DNA of 64,000 nt from CAVZYN01 sp963779515 (GTDB lineage Bacteria > Pseudomonadota > Alphaproteobacteria > Rhizobiales > Hyphomicrobiaceae), in the NCBI GenBank assembly GCA_963779515.1, contig CAVZYN010000018.1:434001-498000 (forward strand). The letters are read 5' to 3'. A model generated the notes under the pieces. The model saw only the letters and a list, made by a program, of their open reading frames with translations, did not search any database and was not told the DNA's origin. Position numbers and translations under genes: made by a program. Positions 1-8,239 of this stretch are shown here, piece after piece (positions within the stretch are counted from its first letter, which is position 1; each line of letters opens with the position of its first letter).

Positions 1-376
1 AATGGATCTGCCGAACGATGCTGACGAGCTGCGGCCCGGACGTTGTCTTGAGCACATAGCCACGCGCGCCATTCTGCATCGAGGCGCGCATTTCACGAAC
101 CAGTTCTTTGGGGCAACGCGCCGACGTCAGCACGCAAATCTTGATGGCCGGGAACTGCTGTCTGATCGCGCGCGGCAATTCCATGCCGCTACCAGCGATG
201 CTGCTGTCCACCAACAAAACTTCTGGAAGTTTGCGCCGCGACGCATCCATGGCGGCGTCAGCAGTGCCGCCTTCTGCAACAACATCAAAAATCTTGGCGG
301 CTCGTAAAGCTTGAACAATTCCATCCCGAAACATTGGATGGTCATCGATGACGGCAACTCGAATGCCTTGCCCCAT
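1..376 (-). CDS. Response regulator, NarL/FixJ type receiver domain (partial)
   Basis: The reverse strand from the ATG at 376 reads into a receiver domain and runs off the left edge, so only about 125 N-terminal residues are present. The acidic pair D11-D12 is followed by HPMFRDG, which is typical of LuxR/FixJ-type regulators. The phospho-acceptor is D57 (LLVDSS), the conserved Thr is T84 (CVLTSA) and the conserved Lys is K110 (GYVLK). A C-terminal LuxR helix-turn-helix is expected outside the window but cannot be seen. No partner kinase is visible, so the signal is unknown. The family call is sure; the specific function is not. Confidence 0.85.
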   Translation of the reverse strand, partial: MGQGIRVAVIDDHPMFRDGIVQALRAAKIFDVVAEGGTADAAMDASRRKLPEVLLVDSSIAGSGMELPRAIRQQFPAIKICVLTSARCPKELVREMRASMQNGARGYVLKTTSGPQLVSIVRQIH

Positions 377-1033
377 AACCCAAACTCCCACGCACACCAA
401 ACGCATGCACTTCACGAGCGGACATCGGTTGAACGCATCCGACGCCGAGTAAGCTGATCCGAAAAATACCGGTCGGCTTAATTAGTCCCCACGACGCAAG
501 AAATCTGCCAAGTGGATGAGGATCATGATGAGCATCAAATCTGTCCGGCGCAAGACTTTTGTTCATGCTTTCTTAAACTATCAGTTTCCACGGACGATTA
601 AGATCCGCCGCCGGATAAACACATAAAGACGCGAACGGATGATGCGGCGAACGAATGATTTGACGGTCAAATGACAGTTGTGGCGCGGTGGAGTATTTTG
701 GTGCGCCCGCTGTCACAATACTCTCTCTGCACTCTCTCTGCGCAGCTATGGTCTGAGACCAGACCTTGGTCCGAAGCGGAGCCGGTCATTTCCCGATAAG
801 GTCTGGGAGCATAGGTCCGTTGTGCGGCTGTTGGGTCGCGCGGCAGTATGGTGCGCCACGATAGGGCAGAAATCGCGAGATTAAGCCCTATTTTCGCTGA
901 AATTTACCAGGACGGTACCTGGAACTTAGGCGGTGGCAACAGGCTCGGGTCGCGCGTCGAGCGAGCGATTTGGGCGAGAAGGCAGGCCGATCCAGGGTTT
1001 TTTGGACCGGTGTTCGAATGAATTGCCGGTCTC
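377..1033. other. Intergenic region with short palindromes
   Basis: This stretch separates the divergent response regulator and RTX gene, and I see no convincing protein in it. It holds a perfect palindrome at 658-672 (ATTTGAC-G-GTCAAAT), another at 749-761 (TGGTCT-G-AGACCA), and a hairpin at 861-891 (arms ATAGGGC and GCCCTAT, 17-nt loop) followed by T residues. The first two could be operators for the flanking genes. Base composition is lower in GC than the coding regions at 540-640. No tRNA or named riboswitch was recognised. Confidence 0.4.
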
Positions 1034-3613
1034 GTGGATGTATCACGTGACCAAAGTGAATTTTGGTTCTCGGTGACGTGTCGTCCATCCCGGGCGACAG
1101 GCGCAGAAGAAACCTTAGACGTGCGAGTTGACGTCATGACGACGACAAGTGGTCCGACGAAGCCGCCCAGTGGTACGACGAGTGGCACGCCGCCAGTCCC
1201 GCCCGGGAAAATCGAAGTGTGGGTCGAGCCCGCCGCTGGCGACCAGAGTGCTTACGGCGACATCATGATCCGGCACATGGTCGTGTCGGCAGATGCGGTG
1301 GCCCGCCCGAATGCCTCGTCAGTAGCCCCGAATTTCTCCTGGTGGATCGGCGACAACATCCTCGCCGCCAACGAAAACCGCCCGATCAATGTCACCGCCC
1401 TCGCCGATTTTGGTGTCGGCCGCGATCCGTCCGCGTTCCTCTTTGGTGACGACCGCGTGGTCGTGACCTGGATTGGCACCGATGAAGAAGTCCACGGCGC
1501 CGTCGTGACGCAGGTGCCGGGCGATGGTACCGGCGAACTCAGGACGCTCGCCCAACAGATCGATATTCAAGAGCTCGAGGACCTCGGGCTCGTCGCGCGT
1601 CCGGGCGAGACTATCCGCCGCCAGGAAATTGTCGCTGTGTCCGCGTCGAGCTTTGCCGTTGTCGCGCTGGTTCAGGATCACCTGAACCAAATCGCGCTCT
1701 ACGGCCAGATGTTCGAGACGTCCTCGGCCGGCGACCTGCCCGTGGCGAGTGCCGCCGTTCACTTGCAAGATTTGCCCGCCGGCGCGAACGAGATCGCGTT
1801 CTCGCATGCGCCGCAGGGCGACGGCATCGCAGTTGCCTGGTCCGAAGGACTGGGTGCTTCTGTTCAATTGGAAACCTACTCTTTGGCGACTTTTGTGGCC
1901 GAAGCAGACGTCGGTCTCGAAAACATCGCGGACCACCGGTCCGCCGGGGCTGATGTCACCGCCGTCGAAGCGGCGTCGGTCGTAGAGACGGCATCCGCCC
2001 AGTTCAGCCCAGCGTCCACAGCCCATGCCAGCAACGCCACGTCGCTTCTCTCTGACATCGATTTGATCCAAGACCTTCCAGGGCTTGGTCTGATCAATGG
2101 CAAAGTGGGCGGCCCTACGGATGGTACGCCTACATTGTGGTCGTTGAGCGAGGACGAGGCGCCGACACAGTTGTCGTCGTCGGCTGTGGCCGACGCGGGT
2201 CCCCCCGCCATAGCCAGCGAAGGTGGAACGACGGCCGCCGGGTGGGTTGAAGCCGGAGCGGACGGCAGTTCAGTTATCAATATTACTACACTTGATCCCT
2301 TTGGGGCCCCTACGGGCAATCAAGTACAGATTAGTGCGGCCGGCGACGTGTCTCAACTCGACATGGCGATCAGCGGCGGCACTATTCTGGCCGCTTATAC
2401 GGAAGAAAAGCCTGACGGTTCGAGCGAAGTGAACGGGGCCGCTGTCATACCCTCGGATGACGAGTCGTCCGAAGTCGTGCAGTTTACCATCGCGAGTGGG
2501 GGCTCGAGCGAGTCCATTCACGATCCCGACATGGTCACGCGCACGGGCGACTCAAACGACGCCCCTGACCTCCAAGTATTGATTGTAGTAACCAGCGTCA
2601 CGGATGCCGAAGCCGCCAATACAGGAATTGGCGAAATTAGAATCGCAAACTTCGACATTGAACCATCCAGCGATCCGGCCGCCGGGCCGTCGATGGACAT
2701 CGTCGAAACCAATCTGAGTGGCGAACCTGTCGAGCCGGGTTCGGGCGATCACATCATCGCGTTGGAAGTGGATGGCAATCCAGCCGTGGGTCGCGACCCG
2801 CATGGCGTCGTTCCAGACAATGACGAACTGCTCGCCACTTACATCGACCCCGAGGGTAACATCCAGGGTGTGATCGTCGATACCGAGAACGATGGCACAC
2901 CGGCCATGATGGGATTGGGCGATCTCACCGGCGACACGGAAGTCGCCGAAGGGCAAGAACACCAGACCATGGCCATGGAGGATGGCGGCGTTCTCGTGTC
3001 TTGGGTCACGGAGGGCGAGGGCAATTTCTTCGACATCGTCGGCCGCATTTTGCGCCAGATTGGCGAAGGCGAGTGGTCGCGCGGCGAAATCAGGCAACTG
3101 GTCCGCGATATTCAGCGCGCCGATGATGACGACGGCCCTATCAGCTTCCAGCTGACGCTTTCAAGCGGCGATGATGGCGACGGCGACACCGAAACCGGCT
3201 TCACGATCGTCTACACGACGGCGAACAGCGAGGGTGGCGAATCTCAGAACGCCCAGCGTTTCGATGGCGATGGTGATGCCATCGGCCAGACCCTGACGAT
3301 CTCCACCAACGATGGCAACACGACAGTCGCCGTCGCGGCCCTCGAAGATGGCCGGATTGTCACCCTGGCAAGCACCGAATTCGAGCACCGGCTCGGGTGC
3401 CGAGGTCGTGTCGCAAGTGATCGACACGCGCCGTCCCGGCGACGTCATCGTCAGCGAAGCGGGCGGTGCGGCCAGCGATCTGCAGATCGGCACCATCGGC
3501 GACGACGTGATCGATGGCGGCGATGGCGCCGATCAATTGTTCGGCGGCCGCGGCGCGGATGTCCTGTTGGGTGGCGAAGGCAACGACGATCTGAAGGGCG
3601 GCGACGGCGATGA
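1034..3613 (+). CDS. Giant RTX/cadherin-like secreted protein, N-terminal reading-frame segment
   Basis: This is the 5' part of a very large protein whose reading frame breaks near 3375-3390. Until then it carries about nine degenerate repeats of a beta-strand pattern (for example VVVTWIGTD, IAVAWSEG, LLATYIDPEG, VLVSWVTEG, FTIVYTTAN). These resemble the propeller-like repeats found upstream of RTX regions in alphaproteobacterial type I exported proteins. There is no signal peptide, which fits type I secretion. The last 75 or so codons (Arg-rich) are out-of-frame noise; the true continuation is the overlapping frame to 5054. The ATG at 1034 has no clear ribosome site; the ATG at 1136 (MTTTSG) is an equally likely start. 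Function could be adhesion or a surface layer; this is inference only. Confidence 0.6.
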   Translation: MDVSRDQSEFWFSVTCRPSRATGAEETLDVRVDVMTTTSGPTKPPSGTTSGTPPVPPGKIEVWVEPAAGDQSAYGDIMIRHMVVSADAVARPNASSVAPNFSWWIGDNILAANENRPINVTALADFGVGRDPSAFLFGDDRVVVTWIGTDEEVHGAVVTQVPGDGTGELRTLAQQIDIQELEDLGLVARPGETIRRQEIVAVSASSFAVVALVQDHLNQIALYGQMFETSSAGDLPVASAAVHLQDLPAGANEIAFSHAPQGDGIAVAWSEGLGASVQLETYSLATFVAEADVGLENIADHRSAGADVTAVEAASVVETASAQFSPASTAHASNATSLLSDIDLIQDLPGLGLINGKVGGPTDGTPTLWSLSEDEAPTQLSSSAVADAGPPAIASEGGTTAAGWVEAGADGSSVINITTLDPFGAPTGNQVQISAAGDVSQLDMAISGGTILAAYTEEKPDGSSEVNGAAVIPSDDESSEVVQFTIASGGSSESIHDPDMVTRTGDSNDAPDLQVLIVVTSVTDAEAANTGIGEIRIANFDIEPSSDPAAGPSMDIVETNLSGEPVEPGSGDHIIALEVDGNPAVGRDPHGVVPDNDELLATYIDPEGNIQGVIVDTENDGTPAMMGLGDLTGDTEVAEGQEHQTMAMEDGGVLVSWVTEGEGNFFDIVGRILRQIGEGEWSRGEIRQLVRDIQRADDDDGPISFQLTLSSGDDGDGDTETGFTIVYTTANSEGGESQNAQRFDGDGDAIGQTLTISTNDGNTTVAVAALEDGRIVTLASTEFEHRLGCRGRVASDRHAPSRRRHRQRSGRCGQRSADRHHRRRRDRWRRWRRSIVRRPRRGCPVGWRRQRRSEGRRRR

Positions 3614-5054
3614 TCAACTTGTCGGCGGTGCCGGCAGCGACACGATCGATGGCGGCGTAGGCATCGATACTGTTGTCTATCGTGGTGATCGCTCCGACTA
3701 CGAAGTGCGCGAAACCGACGATGGCGTCTTCACGATCAGCAGCACTGGCTCTGGCGCCGACGACGGTGTCGATCTCGTCACCAACGTCGAGCGTGCCATC
3801 TTTGACGATGTCGAATTCAGCTGGGATGACCTGTTGCCGACGGCCGTTGCCGCGACCCCGATGGTCGAGACCACCGTCGAGAGCCCCGTCATCCTCGCCA
3901 ACCTCGTTGTCGAGGCGCGCACCGATAACTCAGGCCCCGGCTCCGCGAACTCGGGCTCAGATAACTCAGGCTCAGGCTCGGACAACTCAGGCCCCGGCAA
4001 ACAATCGTCGGTGGTGACCGAAATCAACGGCGTCGCGCTCGACAAGGCGGACGCTGCTGGCATCGCCGTCGACAATGGTTATGTCTCGGCGCGGCCCGAC
4101 GGGCAGCTGGTGTTCTCGCCCAATTCCGGGTTCACCGGCATCGCCTCGTTCGCGCACACCTCGCGCTGCGACGATGGCTCATCCATCCGCTCGAGCACGA
4201 CCGTGCATGTCCGCGCCGACAACGATACGCCGTCGGTTCTGTTGGCCAATACGGTCGTCAACGAGAATGTCAGCGGCGCCATCATCGGCGCGATCTCGAT
4301 CATCGATCCAGACATCGGTGAAAATCAGACCATCACTGTGTCGGACGATCGCTTCGTCGTGGCGGGGTCGCCCGAGAGCGGCTATCGCCTCATGCTGGCC
4401 AGTGACGTCAGCCTCGATCGCGACGACGACGACAAGATCGATCTGACGCTGCACGTCGACGACGGCGCGATGTCCGCCTCGCAGGACTTCACCATCACCG
4501 TGAAGAGCTTCTCATCCGAAGCGCCAGAAGCCGGTACCTTCACGCGCGACCAGTTGCGCGTGGTCGACAACTCGGGGCCGGGCAACGCCGAGGACCGCTA
4601 CTATCGCGACGACGATGACGTTAAGTCTGATGATAGCGGCTCGGACGCAGCCAACGGCGATGCCAAAGCTTTGTTCGCCGGCTTCGACGACGCCGTGATG
4701 TTGCCGCCGGCCGATCTGGCCGAGAAGTTGAACAGTGGCTCGGGCTACTACGTCACCAAAGGCTACGGCAGCTTGGATGTGAGCGGCGCGCAGATCGATT
4801 TCGGCTCGGATATGCCTGTGATCGATATGCCGCTCCACGCCTATCACACGCTGCAGGACCTGCTGATGGCCAGCGATTACGCGCCGTACATCGACGGTGC
4901 CTCCATCAGCCTCCGCGAAGTTGCCGCCTATGGCGATGACAGCAGCGCCGACATGCTGGAGATCGACGATCTGCCGGACGTGCCAGATCTGCCGGTCCAG
5001 CCGGACCTGCCGTCGATCCTGGTCGACGACGACAGCGACATGCGCCTCTTCTGA
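3312..5054 (+). CDS. RTX/cadherin-like protein, C-terminal segment after frame break
   Basis: In-frame protein begins near 3375 (SSTGSGAEVV) and continues the gene from 1034/1136. The order is: RTX calcium-binding nonapeptides (GGDGADQLFG, GGEGNDDLKG, GGAGSDTIDG) at about 3510-3660; a type I target-like module (VVYRGDRSDY to FDDVEFSWDDL); a Ser/Gly/Asn linker; two Ig/cadherin-like domains; and a very acidic C-terminus. If one base is removed near 3380, 1034-5054 gives one protein of about 1339 residues. RTX repeats fold on calcium outside the cell. No type I ABC exporter, HlyD or TolC gene lies nearby. Call as secreted RTX protein is good; ligand unknown. Confidence 0.7.
   Translation: MATRQSPSRPSKMAGLSPWQAPNSSTGSGAEVVSQVIDTRRPGDVIVSEAGGAASDLQIGTIGDDVIDGGDGADQLFGGRGADVLLGGEGNDDLKGGDGDDQLVGGAGSDTIDGGVGIDTVVYRGDRSDYEVRETDDGVFTISSTGSGADDGVDLVTNVERAIFDDVEFSWDDLLPTAVAATPMVETTVESPVILANLVVEARTDNSGPGSANSGSDNSGSGSDNSGPGKQSSVVTEINGVALDKADAAGIAVDNGYVSARPDGQLVFSPNSGFTGIASFAHTSRCDDGSSIRSSTTVHVRADNDTPSVLLANTVVNENVSGAIIGAISIIDPDIGENQTITVSDDRFVVAGSPESGYRLMLASDVSLDRDDDDKIDLTLHVDDGAMSASQDFTITVKSFSSEAPEAGTFTRDQLRVVDNSGPGNAEDRYYRDDDDVKSDDSGSDAANGDAKALFAGFDDAVMLPPADLAEKLNSGSGYYVTKGYGSLDVSGAQIDFGSDMPVIDMPLHAYHTLQDLLMASDYAPYIDGASISLREVAAYGDDSSADMLEIDDLPDVPDLPVQPDLPSILVDDDSDMRLF
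3505..3665 (+). repeat. RTX nonapeptide repeat block
   Basis: About five consecutive GGxGxDxxx-type nonapeptides are encoded here, with GGC-GAT/GGC-GAC codons recurring every 27 bases. Known RTX repeats form a calcium-loaded beta-roll after export by a type I system. The block is short compared with classical RTX toxins. Confidence 0.8.
3924..3998 (+). repeat. Imperfect 21-bp tandem repeats encoding DNSGPGS-like units
   Basis: Four imperfect units (start positions near 3924, 3945, 3960 and 3981) share the core AACTCAGGC or AACTCGGGC and encode a flexible Asn-Ser-Gly-rich linker between the RTX module and the first Ig-like domain. A related DNSGPGN motif recurs once near 4566. Such repeats can expand or contract by slippage. 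Confidence 0.7.
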
Positions 5055-5083
5055 GGCACGCCACCAGCAGAATCGAGACGAAC

Positions 5084-5113
5084 GGGGGACCGCAAGGTCC
5101 CCCGAAGTGTTTT
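5084..5113 (+). terminator. Rho-independent terminator after the RTX gene
   Basis: A perfect 8-bp stem (GGGGGACC / GGTCCCCC) with a GCAA tetraloop lies 30 bases after the RTX stop codon and is followed by a short T-rich stretch (tgtttt). Confidence 0.7.
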
Positions 5114-5238
5114 GGGCGCGGCGCTCAGGCCGAATCTCCAGGTATTGCGCCGGCGAACGCGAGTGCGGCTGTTGACAGCCCGGCACCAATCCCCGCACCT
5201 TCGACCCAACGACAACGGCAAGCGTGGAGGGTTTTGGG

Positions 5239-6300
5239 ATGCGCCGGTTCGAGGGATGGCTGTACGCGGCATTTTCAATAGGGATCATGGTGTCACCGCC
5301 CGCGGCCGTGGCGCAGGACGCGTGCGCCAATCGCGGCCAGCTCGACACCCTCTATTGCGATGCTGACGCCGATCTGGTGGCCGATGCGCCAAAGGATCCC
5401 GCCAAATGGAAGGACCCATCGACGCTGGTCTGGGCCTACACGCCCGTCGAGGATCCGGCCGTCTACGCCAATATCTTCAGGCCCCTCAGTGATCACCTGA
5501 AGCAGTGCACCGGCAAGAACATCGTCTACTATCCGGTTCAATCGAACTCGGCTGAGATCGAGGCGATGCGCTCCGGCCGCCTGCACTTTGCCGGCTTCTC
5601 GACCGGCCCGACTGGCTTCGCCGTCAATCTCGCGGGCGCGGTTCCGTTCGCCGCCAAGGGTACGGAGGCGGCTGTTCGCGGCTACAATCTCGTCGCCGTC
5701 GTCAAGGCCTCGAGCCCCTATCAGAAACTCGCGGATCTGAAAGACAAGAAGGTCGCGCACACGTCGCCGTCGTCCAACTCCGGCAACCTTGCTCCGCGCG
5801 TTCTGTTCCCCGAGCAGGGCCTGAAGCCGGATGCGGACTATAAGCCGCTGATGTCCGGCGGCCACGACAAGTCGGTTCTCGGCGTTGGTTCAGGAGACTA
5901 CGACATGGCGGCCGTCGCCTCCGACGTGTTCAACCGCATGGCGATCCGCGGCACCATCAAGGCGGACGACTTCCGTATCATCTACAGAAGCCCCGTGTTC
6001 CCGACATCCTCGTTCGCCTACGCGCACGATCTCAAACCGGAACTCGCCAAGAAGCTGAAGGACTGCTTCTTCGCGTTCCGCTTCACGCCCGAGATGACCA
6101 AGGAGTTCAACGGCGACGACCGCTTCCTGCCGATCGCATACAAAAAGGACTGGGCCGTCGTGCGCGACGTCGCTGAAAAATCCGGCACGCCCTACAACAA
6201 GGCCGCCTACGACACTGAAGCCAAACGTGAAGCCGACGCACTTGCAAAGAAGCAGCAGGCGCAGCCAGCGGCTGCCCCGGCCACGCCCAAACCACAATAA
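5239..6300 (+). CDS. phnD: Phosphonate-type ABC transporter substrate-binding protein (first copy)
   Basis: This is a periplasmic solute-binding protein of the PhnD family, 353 residues. The ATG at 5239 is chosen because GGAGG lies 8 bases upstream; it gives a signal peptide (MRRFEGWLYAAF to AAVAQD). Family features are IVYYPVQSNSAEIEAMRSG, the SPSSNSG binding loop and the SGGHDKSVLGV segment. The mature N-terminus carries DADADLVAD, a calcium-loop-like motif also seen in the next gene. It opens the operon phnD1-phnD2-phnC-S9-phnE1-phnE2. No C-P lyase gene is present, so the ligand may be phosphonate, phosphite or a related organophosphorus compound; this is not proven. A 14-bp palindrome (GGCTGT-TG-ACAGCC, 5167-5180) in the leader may be an operator. 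Confidence 0.88.
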   Translation: MRRFEGWLYAAFSIGIMVSPPAAVAQDACANRGQLDTLYCDADADLVADAPKDPAKWKDPSTLVWAYTPVEDPAVYANIFRPLSDHLKQCTGKNIVYYPVQSNSAEIEAMRSGRLHFAGFSTGPTGFAVNLAGAVPFAAKGTEAAVRGYNLVAVVKASSPYQKLADLKDKKVAHTSPSSNSGNLAPRVLFPEQGLKPDADYKPLMSGGHDKSVLGVGSGDYDMAAVASDVFNRMAIRGTIKADDFRIIYRSPVFPTSSFAYAHDLKPELAKKLKDCFFAFRFTPEMTKEFNGDDRFLPIAYKKDWAVVRDVAEKSGTPYNKAAYDTEAKREADALAKKQQAQPAAAPATPKPQ

Positions 6301-6331
6301 CGCATAGAACGCCCGCAAGCCGGAGACCGCG

Positions 6332-7396
6332 ATGAGACGAATGATGATGCCGGTCCTGGCGTTTGCCGGCGTGATGGCGGGCGCGGTCACGGTCGCGGCA
6401 GCGCAAGAGTTGTGTCCGCGCAGCAAAGAGCTCGATACCACCTACTGCGATGCCGACGGCGATCTCGTCGCCGATACGCCGAAAGATCCGTCCAAGTGGA
6501 AGGACCCCTCGGCGCTGATCTTTGCCTATTCGCCCGTCGAGAACCCGGCCGTCTATCAGACCGTGTTTCAGAACCTGATGGAGACGCTCGGCCAGTGCAC
6601 GGGCAAGCGCATCGTCTATTACCCGGTGCAGTCCAACGCTGCCCAGATCGAAGCCATGCGGTCGGGCCGCCTCCATATTTCCGGGTATGCGACCGGAACC
6701 GTCGGCTTCGCCGTCAATCTGGCAGGCGCCGTGCCGATCGCGGCCATGGGTGGCGACAAGGGGATCTCCGGCTATCGCGTCTTCGCGGTGGTGAAATCCG
6801 AAAGCCCATTCAAGGCGCTCGCCGATCTCAAAGGCAAGAAAGTTGCCCACACAGCACCATCGTCCAACTCGGGCCATTTGGCGCCGAAGGTCATGTTCCC
6901 CGATCTCGGTCTGAAACCGGATGAGGACTATAAGCCGCTGATGTCGGGCGGCCACGACAAGTCGGTCCTGGGCGTCGCTTCGGGCGATTATGACATGGCG
7001 CCGGTCGCCTCCGACGTCTACGAGCGCATGGTCGCGCGCGGCGCGGTCAAACCCGACGCGTTGCGGGTCATTTGGCAAAGTGAGCTCTTCCCAACGTCGT
7101 CGTTTTCGATCGCGCACGACCTGAAGCCGGACCTCGCCGCCAAGATCAAGACGTGCTTCATGGACTACCGCTTTTCGCCGGAGATGCGGAAGGAGTACAC
7201 CGGCCTCGATCGGTTCCTGCCGATGACCTACAAAGAGACGTGGCGTTCGATCCGCGAGGTCGCCGAGAAATCCGGCACGCCCTACAACAAGACCGCCTAC
7301 GAGGCGGAAGCCAAACGCGAGGCCGAGGCGATCGCCAAGCGCGAAGCCGCGAAAGTGGCGGCGCCGCCAGCGCAACCACCGGCAACCAAACCGTGA
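6332..7396 (+). CDS. phnD: Phosphonate-type ABC transporter substrate-binding protein (second copy)
   Basis: This is a tandem paralogue of the preceding gene with a 31-base gap, 354 residues, starting with its own signal peptide (MRRMMMPVLAFAGV to VAAAQE). It shares almost every motif of copy one, including DADGDLVAD, YYPVQSN, PSSNSG and SGGHDKSVLGVASGDYDM, and a Lys/Ala-rich C-terminus. The differences lie mostly in the middle and the tail, consistent with duplication followed by ligand divergence. Its stop TGA overlaps the GTG start of phnC. Both copies probably serve the same membrane complex. Confidence 0.88.
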   Translation: MRRMMMPVLAFAGVMAGAVTVAAAQELCPRSKELDTTYCDADGDLVADTPKDPSKWKDPSALIFAYSPVENPAVYQTVFQNLMETLGQCTGKRIVYYPVQSNAAQIEAMRSGRLHISGYATGTVGFAVNLAGAVPIAAMGGDKGISGYRVFAVVKSESPFKALADLKGKKVAHTAPSSNSGHLAPKVMFPDLGLKPDEDYKPLMSGGHDKSVLGVASGDYDMAPVASDVYERMVARGAVKPDALRVIWQSELFPTSSFSIAHDLKPDLAAKIKTCFMDYRFSPEMRKEYTGLDRFLPMTYKETWRSIREVAEKSGTPYNKTAYEAEAKREAEAIAKREAAKVAAPPAQPPATKP

Positions 7397-8214
7397 GCAG
7401 CACAGCGGCGCGCAGCACGGCCCCCGAGACGAGTGATCAAGCCTCACTGAGCGCTGTGCCGGCCCTGGAATTGCGCAACCTGCGCAAGGAATATGTTCCG
7501 GGCGTACCGGTCCTGAAGGATATCTCGCTGACGATCGGCGGCAGTGCGATCACGGCGATCATCGGCCCTTCCGGCACCGGCAAATCGACGCTGATCCGCT
7601 GCATCAACCGTCTCGTCGATCCGACCTCCGGAAAAATCTTCTTTCGCGGCGAGGATCTGACGGCACTCAGCGGCTCGGCCTTGCGCACCGCCCGCCGCCG
7701 CATCGGCATGGTGCATCAGGAGTACAATCTCGTCGAACGGCTCTCCGTGATGGAGAACGTTCTGACCGGCCGCCTCGGCTTCGTATCGCCGTGGCGCGCT
7801 TGGCTGCGGCTGTTCCCGAAAGACGACGTGACCCGCGCCTTCGAACTTCTGGATGCGGTTGGCCTCGGCACGCATGCAACCCGCCGTGCGGATCAATTGT
7901 CGGGCGGACAGCGCCAGCGCGTCGGCATCGCGCGCGCGCTGATGCAGGGGCCTGAATTGATCCTGGCTGACGAGCCGACCTCGTCGCTCGATCCCAAGAC
8001 CGCCGTCGAAATCGTGGAAGTGATGGCAAAGCTGGCTGGCGCCCGCCAGATCCCCGTGATCATCAACATTCACAACGTCGAGTTGGCCAAACGCTACGCG
8101 ACGCGTGTGATCGGTATGTCGCAAGGCGAAGTCGTGTTCGACGGCGCGCCGGAGGCACTGCGGGATCACCACCTGAAGACGATCTATGGCGGTCAAAGCT
8201 GGCTGGACGAATGA
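7393..8214 (+). CDS. phnC: Phosphonate-type ABC transporter ATP-binding protein
   Basis: This is the ATPase of the importer, 273 residues from the GTG at 7393, which overlaps the phnD2 stop by four bases (GTGA). It shows the Walker A GPSGTGKST, a Q-loop (VHQEYNLV), the ABC signature LSGGQRQRVGIARAL, Walker B LILADEPTSSLD and the H-loop region INIHNVE. Residues 1-22 are a poorly conserved leader. It energises transport through PhnE1/PhnE2 on the cytoplasmic side. A longer upstream extension in the same frame overlaps phnD2 and is not considered real. Confidence 0.92.
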   Translation: MSSTAARSTAPETSDQASLSAVPALELRNLRKEYVPGVPVLKDISLTIGGSAITAIIGPSGTGKSTLIRCINRLVDPTSGKIFFRGEDLTALSGSALRTARRRIGMVHQEYNLVERLSVMENVLTGRLGFVSPWRAWLRLFPKDDVTRAFELLDAVGLGTHATRRADQLSGGQRQRVGIARALMQGPELILADEPTSSLDPKTAVEIVEVMAKLAGARQIPVIINIHNVELAKRYATRVIGMSQGEVVFDGAPEALRDHHLKTIYGGQSWLDE

Positions 8215-8239
8215 GCGCGACGGCGGCAAGGAGCTTCAG

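Noticed and set aside
3924..3998. Possible CRISPR-like array
   Set aside because: The repeats are in frame, imperfect, without spacers, and encode a protein linker. No cas gene or other array is present in the window.
5114..5238. Pho box upstream of phnD1
   Set aside because: Only a 14-bp palindrome is present; the tandem 7-bp repeats of a PhoB site are not seen.
6107..7447. 446-codon open frame antisense to phnD2
   Set aside because: Translation is Arg/His-rich and repeats the duplicated phnD pattern in reverse; the sense gene has a signal peptide and family motifs.
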